Positions 21,341 through 33,345 of a stretch of 64,000 nucleotides of DNA are shown here, in pieces. The notes beneath the pieces were generated by a model that was not told the DNA's origin, made no database searches, and saw only the letters and a list, made by a program, of their open reading frames with translations. Made by a program: the position numbers and the translations under genes. Position 1 is the first letter of the stretch, and every line of letters starts with the position of its first letter. The DNA is taken from contig JAGMWG010000022.1 in NCBI GenBank assembly GCA_020744225.1, positions 186,001 to 250,000 on the forward strand, given 5' to 3'. This DNA comes from Paraphoma chrysanthemicola (lineage: Eukaryota; Ascomycota; Dothideomycetes; Pleosporales; Phaeosphaeriaceae).

Positions 21341-24300
21341 CTACTCCTTCTCCTTCGCCTTGAATACCCTATGTCTCGCCAACAACTGACTGATCATAAA
21401 GTGCGAAACGTCTTCATCCGCCCAGTATGCAAGGTGACTCGCGATACTCGCTAGGAGGGAAATATCGAACGCCTAAACATTGTGTTAGCATTTTCCCGTA
21501 GAAGCTTTGGATGAAGAACCTTGACTTACTCCTTCTTGAATACTATAATCCACTCTCCCATTCGCGTTCAGATTCCTCACTTTGGCCTCTTCTTTCTTGA
21601 GTTTCCGACTCTTTTCCTCCAGCTCTTGCCACTCGAGATCTTGTTCCGCGCGCGTAGACCCTACGTCGCTTGCCGCGCTGCTCTTTCGCCGTTTCTGAAA
21701 CCCAGCAAACAGCGTCTCGACTTCCGATTCGATGAGCGTGGGTGGATGTTCGCCGTCTTCCCCAGGCACGATAGTTTCCTGACCAAGTCGTTTCCGGCGC
21801 TCCTCATTGATGAAGGCGGATGCAGGTTCATTGAGCTCGGGGAAACCTGGTTGGGTGTTTGCGGATCCTGGGCCAAATGAGAGAGGTCGGGAGGAACGTT
21901 GGCCCTGTGCGGGATTGCCAGAGTTGGCAATTTCGGTGCCAGAGATGCCGAGACTGCGGTTCAGGAGAGCGCTGCCGATGCCTGAGCCAAGGGAGCTCCA
22001 GAAGTCATTGACGCTTTGGTTGACACGAGATGTGATGCCGCCGAGACCTTGGGAGGCAGGTGCGCCGAAGATGCCTTTTTTGGTGTATGGGAGAGGTTGC
22101 GCTTTCAGGCCGGCCATAGCAGGGGATATTAATGGTTCTATGCGGTAACTGATGGGGTCAGTAGGATGAAAAATGTTGAATATCTGTTTGCACAGTGGTG
22201 AGGAGGTTGTGATGTCGAATGCATGTTCTTGCTCGGCAGCTGTGGCAGAAAAGGGATCATCGAGCGGATCTCCGGGAGTCTTTGGTGAGACGAATGTCTT
22301 GGAAGGTCGGGCAGAAATGGTTCGTCCTTTCAACATTTGGAAAAGACCAATCGGCGAGCCTTGGCCAGATTAGTCGGGTTATACGTTGATATAGGAGTGA
22401 GTCAACATACCAAGTGCATAGAAGTCTTCTACTTCGAAGTCGAGCTTCAGACCTTCCTCTGTGTGGCGTCGGTGCTTGCTCGACTGAGAGCTTGCTCGTG
22501 CTTGAGCGTCTTTCTGGATGCAGAGAATGTCGAACATGATGGCTGAACCAAGCGAATGACCAACAAGGCTGACTTTCCCCTTGAATCCAGGGTTGCGCTC
22601 CTTGTAAAGGCGGTAGACTCGATTCATCTCATTCACAACAATCCGCGATATGTGACCTTTGTATGCTGGACTTTGATACAGCAGGATGTCGAGTGCTAGG
22701 TCGGTAAGAAAGTTCCGCACCGCTGGCACGCCCTCTACCGTAATGTCTTCGAGATCAGGATACTCGTGATCTTCGTGATCGAGATCGCCAAGATCATGTT
22801 CCTTGCGATTATGCTTCAGGCTTTGTTTCGGAAAGTCAAGCAAATGCCGCCAAACAATGGGAATGACCTGAATGCGGTTGTTCTTGGTCTCTGAGTCTAC
22901 TTCGGCGTTCAAAGCTTGTAGATCAGGCGATGCTCCATACACTGACTTCAGCGACTTGCGCATTGTGTTCACATCGTGGATGAAGTTTATGAGTTCCATG
23001 CGCATGCCGAGCCGCTGCCCGATGCCGTGGGTGATAAGCAGTAGATGTTCGATCTCGCGACCTTGGTCTCGGCTGTCCTGGTTCTTGTAATCGTCTCGCA
23101 TCTCTTTCTCCTCGCGTTTGCGAAGTTCCTCTTGTTGTTCCCGTTCGTAGTCGGTCTTCGACGAAGTCATCAAGGATGACACTTGTCGCTCCAAATTCCG
23201 CCTCCGCGTCTGAGTCGGCGACTCTGCCCTCGTCTCATTGTCGGTCCCTTCAGCGTCGGAAGAATTTCCTGAACCATCTGTAGTTGCTCCCTTGCCGTGA
23301 TCTGAGCCGTATGCCATAGAAGGTGTTGCGGGGCGGTCTGCATCCTTCATGACATCGCTTTCTTTCTTGGAGCTGGGCTGCTTCTTCTTCTCCTTAATGT
23401 CTTTGTAACCCCGCGTATACTTGTACCCAGCAAAATGCGCACCTCCAGCAAACCGCTGGTACAACGTGCTTCCCATGCGCGACCACATGTCGTCTGTGAG
23501 CACCCAGGCCGTGTTCTCGTCTTGGTACGTAACGGTCGAGTTCATGTGCGCGCCAAAAAGTCTGTGTATTCGCGGTGACTCAGGAGGCGGTGGCATTGCT
23601 GTTGCATCATCGGGTTTCAGCTCAGCTTGCGGCTTGTCTGCCTCTTTCCGTAGGCTATCGAAAGACGTCTTGGGTGTGACTGGGTTGGAATTAGAATCTC
23701 GGTTAAGCCTTGATAATTCCTTGCGGTGGTCGTCTCCAATAGCAGCGCCTATTGAGATTGGTCGAGTACGAGGTTGAGAGACAGATCGCTTCTCTTCTGG
23801 CTTGCCAAATCGCCAAGGCTTAACTTTTAGAAATCCTTCCTCGAGCTGCATGGCCAGACTCTCGTCAACAGCCTCACCGTCGGTGGTGAACCACGAGCCC
23901 CTCTTGACATCGTATACCGGGCCTAGCCAGTATGCAGGGGCCAGCTCTCGTGTCTCAATTTCGACATCGAAAAGGTAGTCTTCATTGACCGATACTTTGG
24001 CGGTGGTCGCTTTCGGCGAGCTGCCATCTCTCTCTGAGGTGGTGGGGCTTGCACCGAGCTTCTTGTTCTCCGCAGCATCAGCTTCGTCGGCCGTCTTCTG
24101 GAAAGCGGCTTCGATGGCGGTCGAGTCGCTCTCGCTGAAGGGTATCCACTTCTTCGGCTTCGGCAGGGCTGCATCGCTCGGTGCGAGACCGTGGGCGGAA
24201 AGCGGCTTCCTCTTGGGCACATCCACCGCGTGGAACCACCTGACAGCTAGCGGAGGGCAATCTGGCGGGTACCTCTTCGAGCTCAGTCTGTTCCTCCTAT

Positions 24301-24481
24301 CGACAATGTGGTCTCCTCCCCTTTGTGTGCCCAATACAGCTGACTCTCTCTCCTTCGCCTTCTCCTTGTCTCTTTCTGGCTCACCAGTCCTGGGTGTCGA
24401 CGGTGGTTTCGGCGTGGTGGCTCGCGAGCCCCATGGCGACAGATTGGCGAGGAAGCCCTGCTTGCTGTCTGGTGCAGACAT
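21341..24481 (-). CDS. DDHD-domain phospholipase (PA-PLA1 type)
   Basis: Three exons: 24481-22411, 22359-21530 and 21472-21341. The introns are 51 bp (GTATGT, phase 1) and 57 bp (GTAAGT, phase 0), giving about 1,010 residues. The lipase core has the strand HLLLITHGIG and the nucleophile elbow LVGHSLGSAIM. The DDHD region follows with ALGSPIGLF, formed exactly across the first intron, and HPTDPISYRIEPL. The last exon restores the usual C-terminus ending in an LASIASHLAYW motif. The family (yeast Ddl1, mammalian DDHD1/2) hydrolyses phosphatidic acid and other phospholipids, often near mitochondria or the early secretory pathway. The N-terminal third and the segment around residues 380-470 are charged and low-complexity. 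The ATG at 24481 is the first in frame. It is divergent to the gene at 24938. Confidence 0.92.
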
Positions 24482-24937
24482 TCTGTCCAATGGCGGGGTA
24501 TCACCGCCGCCACGGATCTTGTGAAGCCAGGTTGTAGCGCTGTACCGTGACGTCTGTCGCAGGGCTCGCGGACGACGCGTAAATCGTATAGGTGTGCGGG
24601 GCGGACAGAAGGAGAGGATTCGAGGAAACGTGGTGGGCGGTTGCTATGCGGAGGATGCGGGCAGAGAAGATGCTGGAAACGGGCTAGAGTGCATGGAACA
24701 TGTGTCAAGGCCAGCAGGTGTGGAGCTTCAGATGTCTTGCACATGCACATGCATCCTGCCCTGCACGCGAAGTTCGGGAGCTTTCCGTGTCACTCACGTC
24801 ACAGGCCCACTCCGGCGGGTCCTGGCCGTTGGCGAGCTTAGCGTGCGGGGCTCTCCGCTCTATGATACCATCTACCATCCCAAGCCTCTCTGGATGAACA
24901 TGCAATTGACGGGTAGTGTACCATTGTTGGACTCGCA
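24482..24937. other. Divergent promoter region
   Basis: This 456 bp region lies between the divergent DDHD and 24938 genes. No separate gene or element recognised. Confidence 0.5.
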
Positions 24938-26162
24938 ATGGAGCTCTACCGTCCAAGGTCGTCTTCCATCCCGCGACATCTCCGCCAAATCCCGGCCAAC
25001 CAACGATTTACAGTAGCTGATGCTGCCCAACTGAAATTGAAGCTCCAAGCTCTCGATGACAAGCTCGAGCGCGAAGCCGACATTGACACCCTCAAGAGCG
25101 CGTGCCAGGGACGTCCCTTCCACGAAGAGATATACATGGACGGCTCTGAACAGTTCTTCATGCTTGTAAACTCCGTCATGCGACCCGACCTTATCCCCGA
25201 CGTCTACATTGAAGCCTATGCGGCCGTGCAGCAAGGGCGGTACCACCTAAATCAGTACAGGGTGTCCGACTTCAAGAAAGGCGTCGACCCTACCTTTTCA
25301 GAGATACGCGGTCTTCTGGGCAAAATTGACGCCGTCTGCGGTACCAAGCTAGACGCGTCGTATCGAGCGCTGGAGGATGAAGGCAAGTGCCAACATGTCG
25401 CTCCTTCCTAACTAACGTTGAGCAGTCAAGCCCTTCCCGTTCCTTCGCTTGCCCGCTGAGCTCCGCCTCGAGGTGTATTCACATATCGTTCCTCGCGAAG
25501 CCCACATCGCTGTTCTCGCACAAGCCCAGCCGCATCGTGACCATAAGCCTCCGCGGTTGCGCCTTGATCTCCTGCGTGTCAACCGCCGGTTGCATGATGA
25601 AGCCACAAAGTACTTCTACGAGAATCGAACACTATTCATGGTGGCAGCCCGTGACAAGGGAAGCGAATTGCTCAGTAACGAGTTTGTCTCGCGTTACTAC
25701 GAGACTGTGGCTGTAATGAGCGCGCCCACGCGACTCCTGTTCACCAAGCTTGAGCTCCAGATCGGCTACTTTTCCAATCAGATATTCACCCCAAGACGCT
25801 ATCAGAACGTGCCGTCGGCCGTATCACCGATGCAGCAAATGTTGACCCTCCTTCCCAGTCTTACCTCAATCGTCATCTCGTTTGGACTGGCGCCTGCACA
25901 ATTGATGGGCTCGAATGACCGCATCATCGCGCAACGGAACGATACCTTGAAATGGCTGCTCGAGAACATACCGCAAAAGATTGAGGTTTTGTGGGATGAA
26001 ACAATAACCTCGCCTCTTCCAGGGCGAGTGGAAGATCCCGAACTAGCAGCGATCATGCGTAGTAGAGGTCCGCTGAAGCAGGGTGAAAGTGTAGCCACGC
26101 GACTCGAGGTGAAGAAGCGTGAGAAGATTAGGCAGAACTTCTTTCTCGATAGATCAAAGTAG
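24938..26162 (+). CDS. Conserved fungal protein with F-box-like/2EXR-like segment
   Basis: Two exons, 24938-25382 and 25426-26162, give about 393 residues. The intron (43 bp) starts with GC, not GT. GCAAGT is the usual donor of the rare GC-AG class, the branch point is CTAAC and the acceptor GAGCAG. Phase 1 joins the frames exactly. After the junction comes FPFLRLPAELRLEVYSHIV and then LLRVNRRLHDEATKYFYENR, the pattern found at the N-terminus of many fungal F-box-like or 2EXR proteins. Here it follows about 150 residues rich in charged helices. The middle segment (LLPSLTSIVISFG) is also typical of that group. No catalytic motif. Probable adaptor; partner unknown. Confidence 0.8.
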
Positions 26163-26378
26163 AGAATTGGCTCATGGCCCGAATACTCCACAGCTGTTAT
26201 GCGAGCGTTCGTTTGAGATGGACTCCTTCACGACTCACGTGCAGGGCAGCTCCAAGGGATCAAAAATAGACAGCAAACACGACCTGTCACTTTCACTTTC
26301 ACTTTCGCAGACGATAAAGCCCAATCAACTCGCACTGTTTCCTCGTATTCTGGCACCCGCTCCTCCACCTCAACAACG

Positions 26379-27437
26379 ATGTCAACCATGGATCCCGCGA
26401 ATGTGCCACTGCCTGACACTCTAAGAGCTGACGATGTCATAACACCGGACGCAGTCGAGTCGCCTTCGGCAACAGAATCACTCCTCGCTGCGTCATCTAC
26501 TCTACCTGCTCTCAATCTCAACAATAGCTTTCTCGCTCCCATCTATCGTTGCGTGAACGCGACCGCGGAAGCTATCGTCCCCGGGCCTGTACGCCAAGGT
26601 TGGCATATTCTCTTCACCACAGCTCGCGACAAGTACATAGCCTCTCCAGCGTCTTACCGCTATGGCGGTCCCATATGCGCCTTCCTCGCCGCCCTTGCCG
26701 AGTATCAGCAACCCGGCTTCCTCCCACGACCAGACACAACCTCGAATGCCATCATCGGTCTCCTCTGCGCGATTGCGCTCGTACTCGGCATACTCGCGCT
26801 GCAAGAATATGTGGAGACGAAGAAGTGGCCGTGGCAAGATGAGGGCTGGGTGTGGCCATGGGAGGCATGGCTCTGGGGCGAGACAGTGTACGACCTCGGT
26901 GCTAGTACGACGACTGATGTGAATGGCGTCGTGTCGCCAGCTAGACGGGCAGAAACATTCTCTCTAGGGACACCGCTTCGTGAGCCATCTTCATACACAC
27001 CCGAAGGCAGTCCGAATTACAGCTCCTTGTTCACAGCTGTGCGCCACAACACGACGCCTTGGAGCCGTACCAACGACAACATCTCCATGCCTCCACCTAA
27101 CGCTTCGAAGCAGCCGATCATCATCCCGCCGACGCCTCAACTCCCGCTTGGTATGCGACCAATATACATCTCGCCGCCGACTCCCGCACAAATCCATCAT
27201 TCCGGTCTCTTGGGTGAGTCTCCTGGACCTCGCGCGCTCAAGAACTTCAACGGCAGCGGCAATGCGTTCTTCGAACGCGCAAAGAGGCTTAGAGAAGTGG
27301 ACGAGTGGTCGAAACCTGGGCCACCGACTAGTAATCTAAGGACGGGTTTGGCGCAGAGGATGCTGGAGAAGCAAGTGCTGGTAGAGCGGAGCATGGAGGG
27401 TGGAAGTGATGCGAGGAATGAAGTGCATGAGGCATGA
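26379..27437 (+). CDS. Hypothetical fungal membrane protein
   Basis: Single exon of 352 residues, ATG at 26379. One clear transmembrane segment lies near residues 122-142 (NAIIGLLCAIALVLGILAL), followed by a Trp-rich stretch (WPWQDEGWVWPWEAWLW). The C-terminal half is hydrophilic and Pro/Ser-rich, with a basic helical tail. The leader just upstream has three TTTCAC repeats (about 26290-26306). No domain recognised. Codon use and the intact long frame support a real gene. It may share regulation with the same-strand gene ending 216 bp upstream, but nothing shows this directly. Confidence 0.72.
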   Translation: MSTMDPANVPLPDTLRADDVITPDAVESPSATESLLAASSTLPALNLNNSFLAPIYRCVNATAEAIVPGPVRQGWHILFTTARDKYIASPASYRYGGPICAFLAALAEYQQPGFLPRPDTTSNAIIGLLCAIALVLGILALQEYVETKKWPWQDEGWVWPWEAWLWGETVYDLGASTTTDVNGVVSPARRAETFSLGTPLREPSSYTPEGSPNYSSLFTAVRHNTTPWSRTNDNISMPPPNASKQPIIIPPTPQLPLGMRPIYISPPTPAQIHHSGLLGESPGPRALKNFNGSGNAFFERAKRLREVDEWSKPGPPTSNLRTGLAQRMLEKQVLVERSMEGGSDARNEVHEA

Positions 27438-28698
27438 AGGAAGCGGCTCGAGAGCTTTTTGGTGGATGTGGGTCAGGATGCTGGGGAGGAGGGTGAGTCT
27501 GGAGCCGCCGAATAAGGTGAACGAACGAGGCGAATATAGATGGGTAAACGCAGCATGCAAAGCGCATGCTGAAGCATCGATACGGCGTGTGCGAGCAATG
27601 CTGTATAAGATAGCAGCACGAGATCCGGATTACATATCTATGGCCCATGCCTACAAAATTCACGACATCCATCTCCCAACCTAATTTAAAACGCAGACGG
27701 CCGTCAGGGAGGTGGTAGGCGCACGTATAAATTGCCAATGTCATCGCCACGGGTCTGGATTGATGTGAAGTACATCTGAATAGCTATTCGTGGTCAAAAC
27801 TGACGCCTCATGGGCTCAAAGCAGCTGTCTTCATAAGAAATGTAGAATTCGAATGTAGAAAATCTAATGGAATTCAGATTGTGTATTGCTTTCTGCTCCA
27901 TACTACTACCTAAGTATGTTAGCCTCAGCCGGGACCTCTCTTTTCAGCGGAATGCCAGGAATCATATATAAACAATCCTATTCCTGTCCCACACTCTTTT
28001 CACACATCAATTTACGTCCAGGATTCGGTGAGCCTCCGTCTTTCGGCTGTGCGTCGCTATCGCTGCATCCACCCCGAGGATGAATGCTACATTGCGTTTG
28101 ATGTCAGTTGTCCAGTGAATTGGACACGCCAGAGTTGAAAACGTACAAAAGAGTATTTGTGACTCGCATTTTCGTGCTTGCGAATGGATGCTTATTTCAG
28201 CACGTGGTCTTCACAGGCAGTGCAGCACGAGAGTGCCAAAATGGTTGGTAGGAGGAGGGAGCGCTTTTCACAGAAGACCTAGGATTCGTCGATCGTGTCT
28301 AGAAATTGGGAATTCGTTTACGCTCAATTATACAGCTCACGATGTTTGCTGTGCGTGTGGCGAAGCAGAAGGATTCGTGGACCTACGTGGACTACGTGGG
28401 AACGCCCTCTCCAATGAAGTTACGACCCCGCCTTTGGGCGCGGTCGCCAGCGGACCTACGAGGCAAGACCTGCCTTGCAAGGCACCTTTGTTCACCCGTT
28501 GCCTTTCCAATAAGGTCTTCCGCAATACCTCCAAGGTCTCAGCCTTTGCAGGCTGACCGGACTTTTCTGGGGGAGGGGGAGCAGGGGTTGATGTGACCTC
28601 AGCGAACGCGCAAACGATAAAGCAACCGTACGAGGCATCACAGAACGTATCCCTGAGTCACACTGCCCATATTTCATCTGCCTCGTTTGACTTTATCA
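27438..28698. other. Intergenic region upstream of the HeLo-like/ankyrin gene
   Basis: 1.26 kb with overlapping short frames (the longest, 28188-28556, resembles nothing known). A TATATAAA-like box lies near 27964. Presumably a 3' UTR and a promoter. No RNA gene seen. Confidence 0.45.
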
Positions 28699-30612
28699 AT
28701 GGACCCTGTCAGCGCTGTCGCGTCCATCACGACTCTTGTTGCTCTTGCGAAGGAAATTGCCACCATCACCACCGACGTTGTTAACGGCGTTCGTTCGGCG
28801 CCTCAAGAGCTTGCCCAAGTACAAAATAACGCATGTCTCATCTTTCTCAACCTCAAATGTATGGAAACCGCTTTGAATCAAGCCGATGGCGTGCGCGCTC
28901 TTGATTCGGACGAGGCCTGGATATGGCACCAGGCACTTACCGTAGCGAAACACAACATGACTTTCATACACGAAGAATGCAAGCTGCTCATTCAGAGAAG
29001 GGCAGGAGGAAAATCAAGGCTTGTATGGGCGATTCTGGAGAAGAAGAAGGCTGAAGGCTACCTTTCGCAACTGCAGCATACGCAAAATAGCCTTGGGGTG
29101 ATTCTGCAGGTCATCAGTGTGTATGTCCCAGCAGCCCATACGAGAGGACGAAGCTGACTTTCCGAAGAAAGCTGACTTTCAAGGTGTTTTCACAGGTCGA
29201 GCGCCAATTTGAACAAACAGAACACGACCTCACGCTTTTTCAGGGAGATCAACGAAATAAGAAGCTAGGCTCACTCCGCCAATTACAGCCAGCAGATCCT
29301 ACCTGGCAGCGGGTAACATCGTCGCGGAGCCCCCGAAACCTGAGCGTGATCAGGCTCTCCGAGTTTTGGCGTTGGTTGCTCGCATGCGAGCTCTTCGTCT
29401 TAATGTCCAGCAGCGCGTCCCAAAAACGCTACGATTGTTATGTTCGACTCACAATTCCCGTAATAATGGGCAAAGTGGCTATTATGATGGCACTATCCTT
29501 TCAGCGACCAGCAAACACCTGGAGTAATCTTGTCATCTTTGGCGGTCGCTTACACGCAGTCAGATATATTTCAGAAGAGTCAGATGCGGTTGTCGCATGT
29601 AAGAAAGGAGATACACTCGCTGTTCGAGATCTCTTCGAGAGTGGAAAGGCATCCCCAAATGATATGTCGGTAGAAGGAAAGTCTTTGATCTGGGTACGCT
29701 CAACTATGGGACTACTCGAGTATTACTGATCATGCTAGTATGCGACACAAGGAGGCTCCATCGACCTCGTTGAATATCTAATCGATAGGGGCGGCACAGT
29801 GACGCCGTGAGTATGCGGCAGAGACAAATCTAGAAAATAGTCGTCTGACAAATGAGCTTAGGGGAGGCTTCCTCGCTGCAGCTTACTGGGGACAACCTGC
29901 CATTGCCAGATTGTGCCTGCGCACCGGAATCGATATCGAGGTCATGGCAAGCAATGGCCACACAGCCGCGCTGTGTCTCTTCGGCTCCTCAAGAATTCGG
30001 GGCTCACAGTCAGAGTTCATTGAACTTCTCGGAAGCAAGTCCTTCAGCCTATTCGACGCTCATGATTCATGTGGATGGACAGCCTTGCACCGTGCGGCCG
30101 CATTTGGTACACGTGAAGATGTCAATGCACTCCTGAGAATGAAAGCCTCCGCTAACGTTTTGACATACAATTTGCAATGGACACCACTGTCCTGCGCCGT
30201 ATGTTTTGGCAATGTTGACGCAATGCAAGAGCTGTGGGGCTGCTATGAGAACCCCAGCGCGATGACGGACTTACGGGGCTGGAACCTGCTGCACATAGCG
30301 GCAGGTGCTGGAAGATTTGGGGCCATTCCCTTCCTGCTCGATCACGGTGTCGATGTAAAAGCTGGTAGCAAGGCAACATCGCGGCATGTGCCTCCGCCGC
30401 TGGAAGGACGTTCGGTCACACCGAGCGTTGTTGCTAAGGCATGTGGCGAAGGCGCCTATGAGCAATGGTGCGAAGTCCTGAGTTCTAACGGTCACATGGC
30501 AGACACATTGCCTGTGAATATTGAGTGGGGAAATGGATACAGCAAAGCTCGATACGGTGGTTGCGAGTGTTGTGAGGGATGGTGCTTCAGAGACAAGATA
30601 GGCAGTCACTAG
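28699..30612 (+). CDS. HeLo-like N-terminal domain plus ankyrin repeats
   Basis: A four-exon model: 28699-29118, about 29196-29693, 29739-29806 and 29862-30612, giving about 578 residues. The last two introns (GTACGC...CTAG; GTGAGT...CTTAG) are supported because they join ankyrin sequence in frame. The first is less certain. The start MDPVSAVASITTLVALA is the hallmark of the HeLo-like N-terminal domain found on fungal STAND and ankyrin proteins. Ankyrin-like repeats occupy the second half: GGSIDLVEYLIDRG, CGWTALHRAAAFG, QWTPLSCAVCFGN and RGWNLLHIAAGAG. There is no NACHT or NB-ARC between them. Such proteins are linked to recognition and membrane-active cell-death signalling; for this gene that is inference. 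Another ATG lies 12 nt upstream of 28699. Confidence 0.75.
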
Positions 30613-31710
30613 TGTGGATACCGCCTATTCTGAGTGCTAGACTAGACTTACTTCTTACTACGCGAGCAGTAGAAGATGTTTCCCGCCTCGCTCGCTTTAG
30701 GTAAAGACTTCTACAAACTCCTGTTATTGATTGCTAAATAGGTAGTACTTATGATGCATAGAGTAGCACAAAAGGTCTCCTATCATTGTTCAATACACAT
30801 CCTTATTATTTTGCTCACACGCCGGGGAATGGAGCTCTATCTGGATGAGGAATGTCAAGATCTGAAAGTAGAGCTGCATCGCAAGGAACCCACCCCAAAC
30901 ACGCTGCCATTGCCGAACGTCTAATCTGATCGAAGATATGGTCGTCCCTAGACCTTGCTGTCACAAACACAATCTTTTGGAAAACAAAGGGATGGATTAG
31001 AGACGACAACATGATCGCCGTGGCAATGCCCGCTTTTGTGCACTAATGGGTGCATTTTGATGCTCACGGCTTTAGGTTGTTTCTGCAATTATACCTTCAA
31101 GTAGGCGGGCACCAAGTAGGACTCAAAATATGAGGAGGCTGACTTGCATTGAAGTTCTCTTATCTCTGCTGGGCATCTTAGTAAAGTGGGAATGACGGCA
31201 TTTGGGTGTGGTGGGTGGAGTGTTGTGCGAAAGCTTGGATTGCTTCAACCAGGTCGGTGGGTTTAGATCTTCGCGTTTCGCACGCCGTGATCCGAGGACC
31301 CCTACCATACCATACATTTCGTTGCCAGGATTTGCAGAGAGTCGAATCAATCACTCCCTTCCTCTCACGTTCAGCAAGATTCGGTTTCATCGTGGCTTTC
31401 ACATGCTCCTTACACCCTAGCTAGCAGTAAACGGAAGCAATTCTACGGCAATACAAGCAAGGTAGCGACCCATACCCCAACTCCTTCGAATCGCCGTCAT
31501 CATGAATTGGCGGAGTATTCATTAGCTGCAACCGAAGACGTCGAGAGCGCCCCTAGGACCAGATCCAACCTACTTTTGAACCAGCGTCCCCCTCTAGTTT
31601 CATCACATCGCAGGTACATATCCAAATTCAGATAAGAACAAACGCATCTGCATCCGATTCATCTCAGCTAACTGCTTCGCCGCGCATAACACCTTCGAGA
31701 AAGCACTGTC
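30613..31710. other. Convergent intergenic region
   Basis: 1.1 kb between the 3' ends of the HeLo-like/ankyrin gene and the HET pseudogene. Short frames at 31202-31424 overlap on both strands and look incidental. It may include decayed 3' sequence of the HET gene. Confidence 0.4.
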
Positions 31711-32765
31711 CTATGATGGTAGATGCGGCCATTGGCTCTCTTTGTCGTCACAACGGTGCAAAACGCCAAACAAGTCCAGACTACCCGTTCCACTGAGAAT
31801 TGACGTAGCCGTCATGACTGGAATCGTATCCAACCCTGTATTGTAGTCGGGTGTAATGAGGATGCATTGGTCGTTTAGAAGCCCTAGGAATGCAAATATC
31901 TTGTCATGGGGCTGTGAAGTCCGGTAGCGAGGGGCGAATGTAGAAAGGGTGTAGTAGAAGCAAGTGTGTGTGTCCCCAGCACCCCAGCATTGCTGCCTGA
32001 GACGCATGATTTCACTAAGGACCAAGTATCCGGCTTATTGCCTTATGCCGCAATGCTCCTCCTTCCCCCGCTCTTTGCGGTCTTCGATATTCCTGGCTTT
32101 TCGAACCACTGACCAAAGAGCGTTTATATCGAACGCAATCGACCCCAGGAGACAAGTAGCTGCGCGGGGTAATACCGATTTTTGGATAACCCAGGCCCTG
32201 CTGAACCATGGCAATGGCAATACTTGGATGGATGCTTGCCCGCAGTCGATGGTGCCTTCGGTGAGGAGTGGTTGCACTTCTAGCGAGAAGTGATCGAAGG
32301 TCTGTTCTTTCTGAATGGACTCTGAGGCAAGTTGGAGTAATGGTGCCAAGTACGGCAGATCCGCAATCTCATCTCCCAGCCATATCAGCACGCGCTGTGC
32401 CTTGCTGTAAATCCTGCCCATAATTTCTACTTGCTGAGAACGTTCTGTTATATTGCTCTTGTCATACAGGCCTGATCTATCCAGAGATAGCCGGTCTGGG
32501 ATTGAGAACAGAGATGCAAGAGGGCATTTTCTAGATTTGGTGTAATACCAAGCACCGTCTGGGTTGATTGAAGCACCAAGGTATGAGATTTGTCATAGTC
32601 ACCCCATACATGGGAGATTGCTTCATAGGCTGGCGCAACATCCAGTGGCGTTTCAATGAGATCATATGCTTGGTCCGGGCCAGAAGCTACACATAGCTTG
32701 TGGAGCCGAATGTGGCAGAGGGCAGGCATCGGCCGATAACGATGTGTTGCGAGAGGAGGGGACAT
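31711..32765 (-). pseudogene. Broken HET-domain (heterokaryon incompatibility) gene
   Basis: The minus strand carries a recognisable HET domain in three pieces. The first (32765 to about 32460) starts at ATG and has YEAISHVWGD and YLWIDQAC. Just after that motif the frame shifts by one base near 32460. The second piece (to 32035) has EIMGRIYSKAQRVLIWLGD and WFSRAWVIQ, then an in-frame TAA at 32035-32037. The same frame resumes with HDKIFAFLGL and ITPDYN and stops at 31711, where HET proteins normally continue for hundreds of residues. No splice signals would remove the shift or the stop. Intact HET proteins trigger incompatibility cell death; this copy should be inactive. It is next to the HeLo-like/ankyrin gene. 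Confidence 0.85.
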
Positions 32766-33226
32766 TGCTGTTATGGTAAAAATAGCGGAAGGAATATGAG
32801 AATTTTTACTCCAAGGATTTGCTGAAAGGAAGAGAGTGTTGTGGGACGGGAGGCTGATGGGCTGTTATGTGTTAAGCCAAGATTCTGGCGTATGATACGA
32901 AGTAGTGTGACCAGATCGAGCCTTGGGAACGGGTAACCGTTAGTGAAGAGACCTAAAGGGGGAGGCAAGCCTCGTGTGCTTGTAAATTTTATGGTTGGTT
33001 CTTGGGGAGTCAGTGTCAGGGAGAACTAGGCGGGTTACTAGGAGACGATATGAGGGGACGATGATTAATAGCGGGGGGTCTTGACGCTAATGCAGATAGA
33101 GGGAGCTATAAGTTGAGCGCGAATAGTAGCTAAGTATAGATATAGTACTAAAAATTAAACACGAATCTACACGTGTCGTGAACGCGCAGTCTTAAAGGCG
33201 GCAAAAACTTGATCATAACTGCAAAA
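32766..33226. other. AT-rich intergenic region
   Basis: 461 bp between the HET pseudogene start and a 5S gene. AT-rich (especially 33090-33180) with no gene seen. The 60 bp next to the 5S gene resemble the sequence following the 5S copy in arm A. Confidence 0.5.
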
Positions 33227-33345
33227 ACATACAACAGCGGGGATTCGCCAGTGGTCACCCACCTGACTACTAGTCCACCGGTACACTGCTTAAGTACAGC
33301 TGAGCGAACGGGAAGCTCTGTTCTCAATGTCCTATGGTCGTATGT
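33227..33345 (-). rRNA. 5S ribosomal RNA
   Basis: A 119-nt gene on the minus strand, identical to the copy at 17950-18068 except for one transition near the 3' end (CCCCGCTG here, CCCCACTG there). Helix I and II pairing, internal promoter blocks and the trailing T-run are all present, so it looks functional. The surrounding sequence has diverged far more than the gene itself. Confidence 0.95.

Noticed and set aside
21179..21454. 91-codon plus-strand frame
   Set aside because: Overlaps the last exon and intron of the DDHD gene on the other strand.
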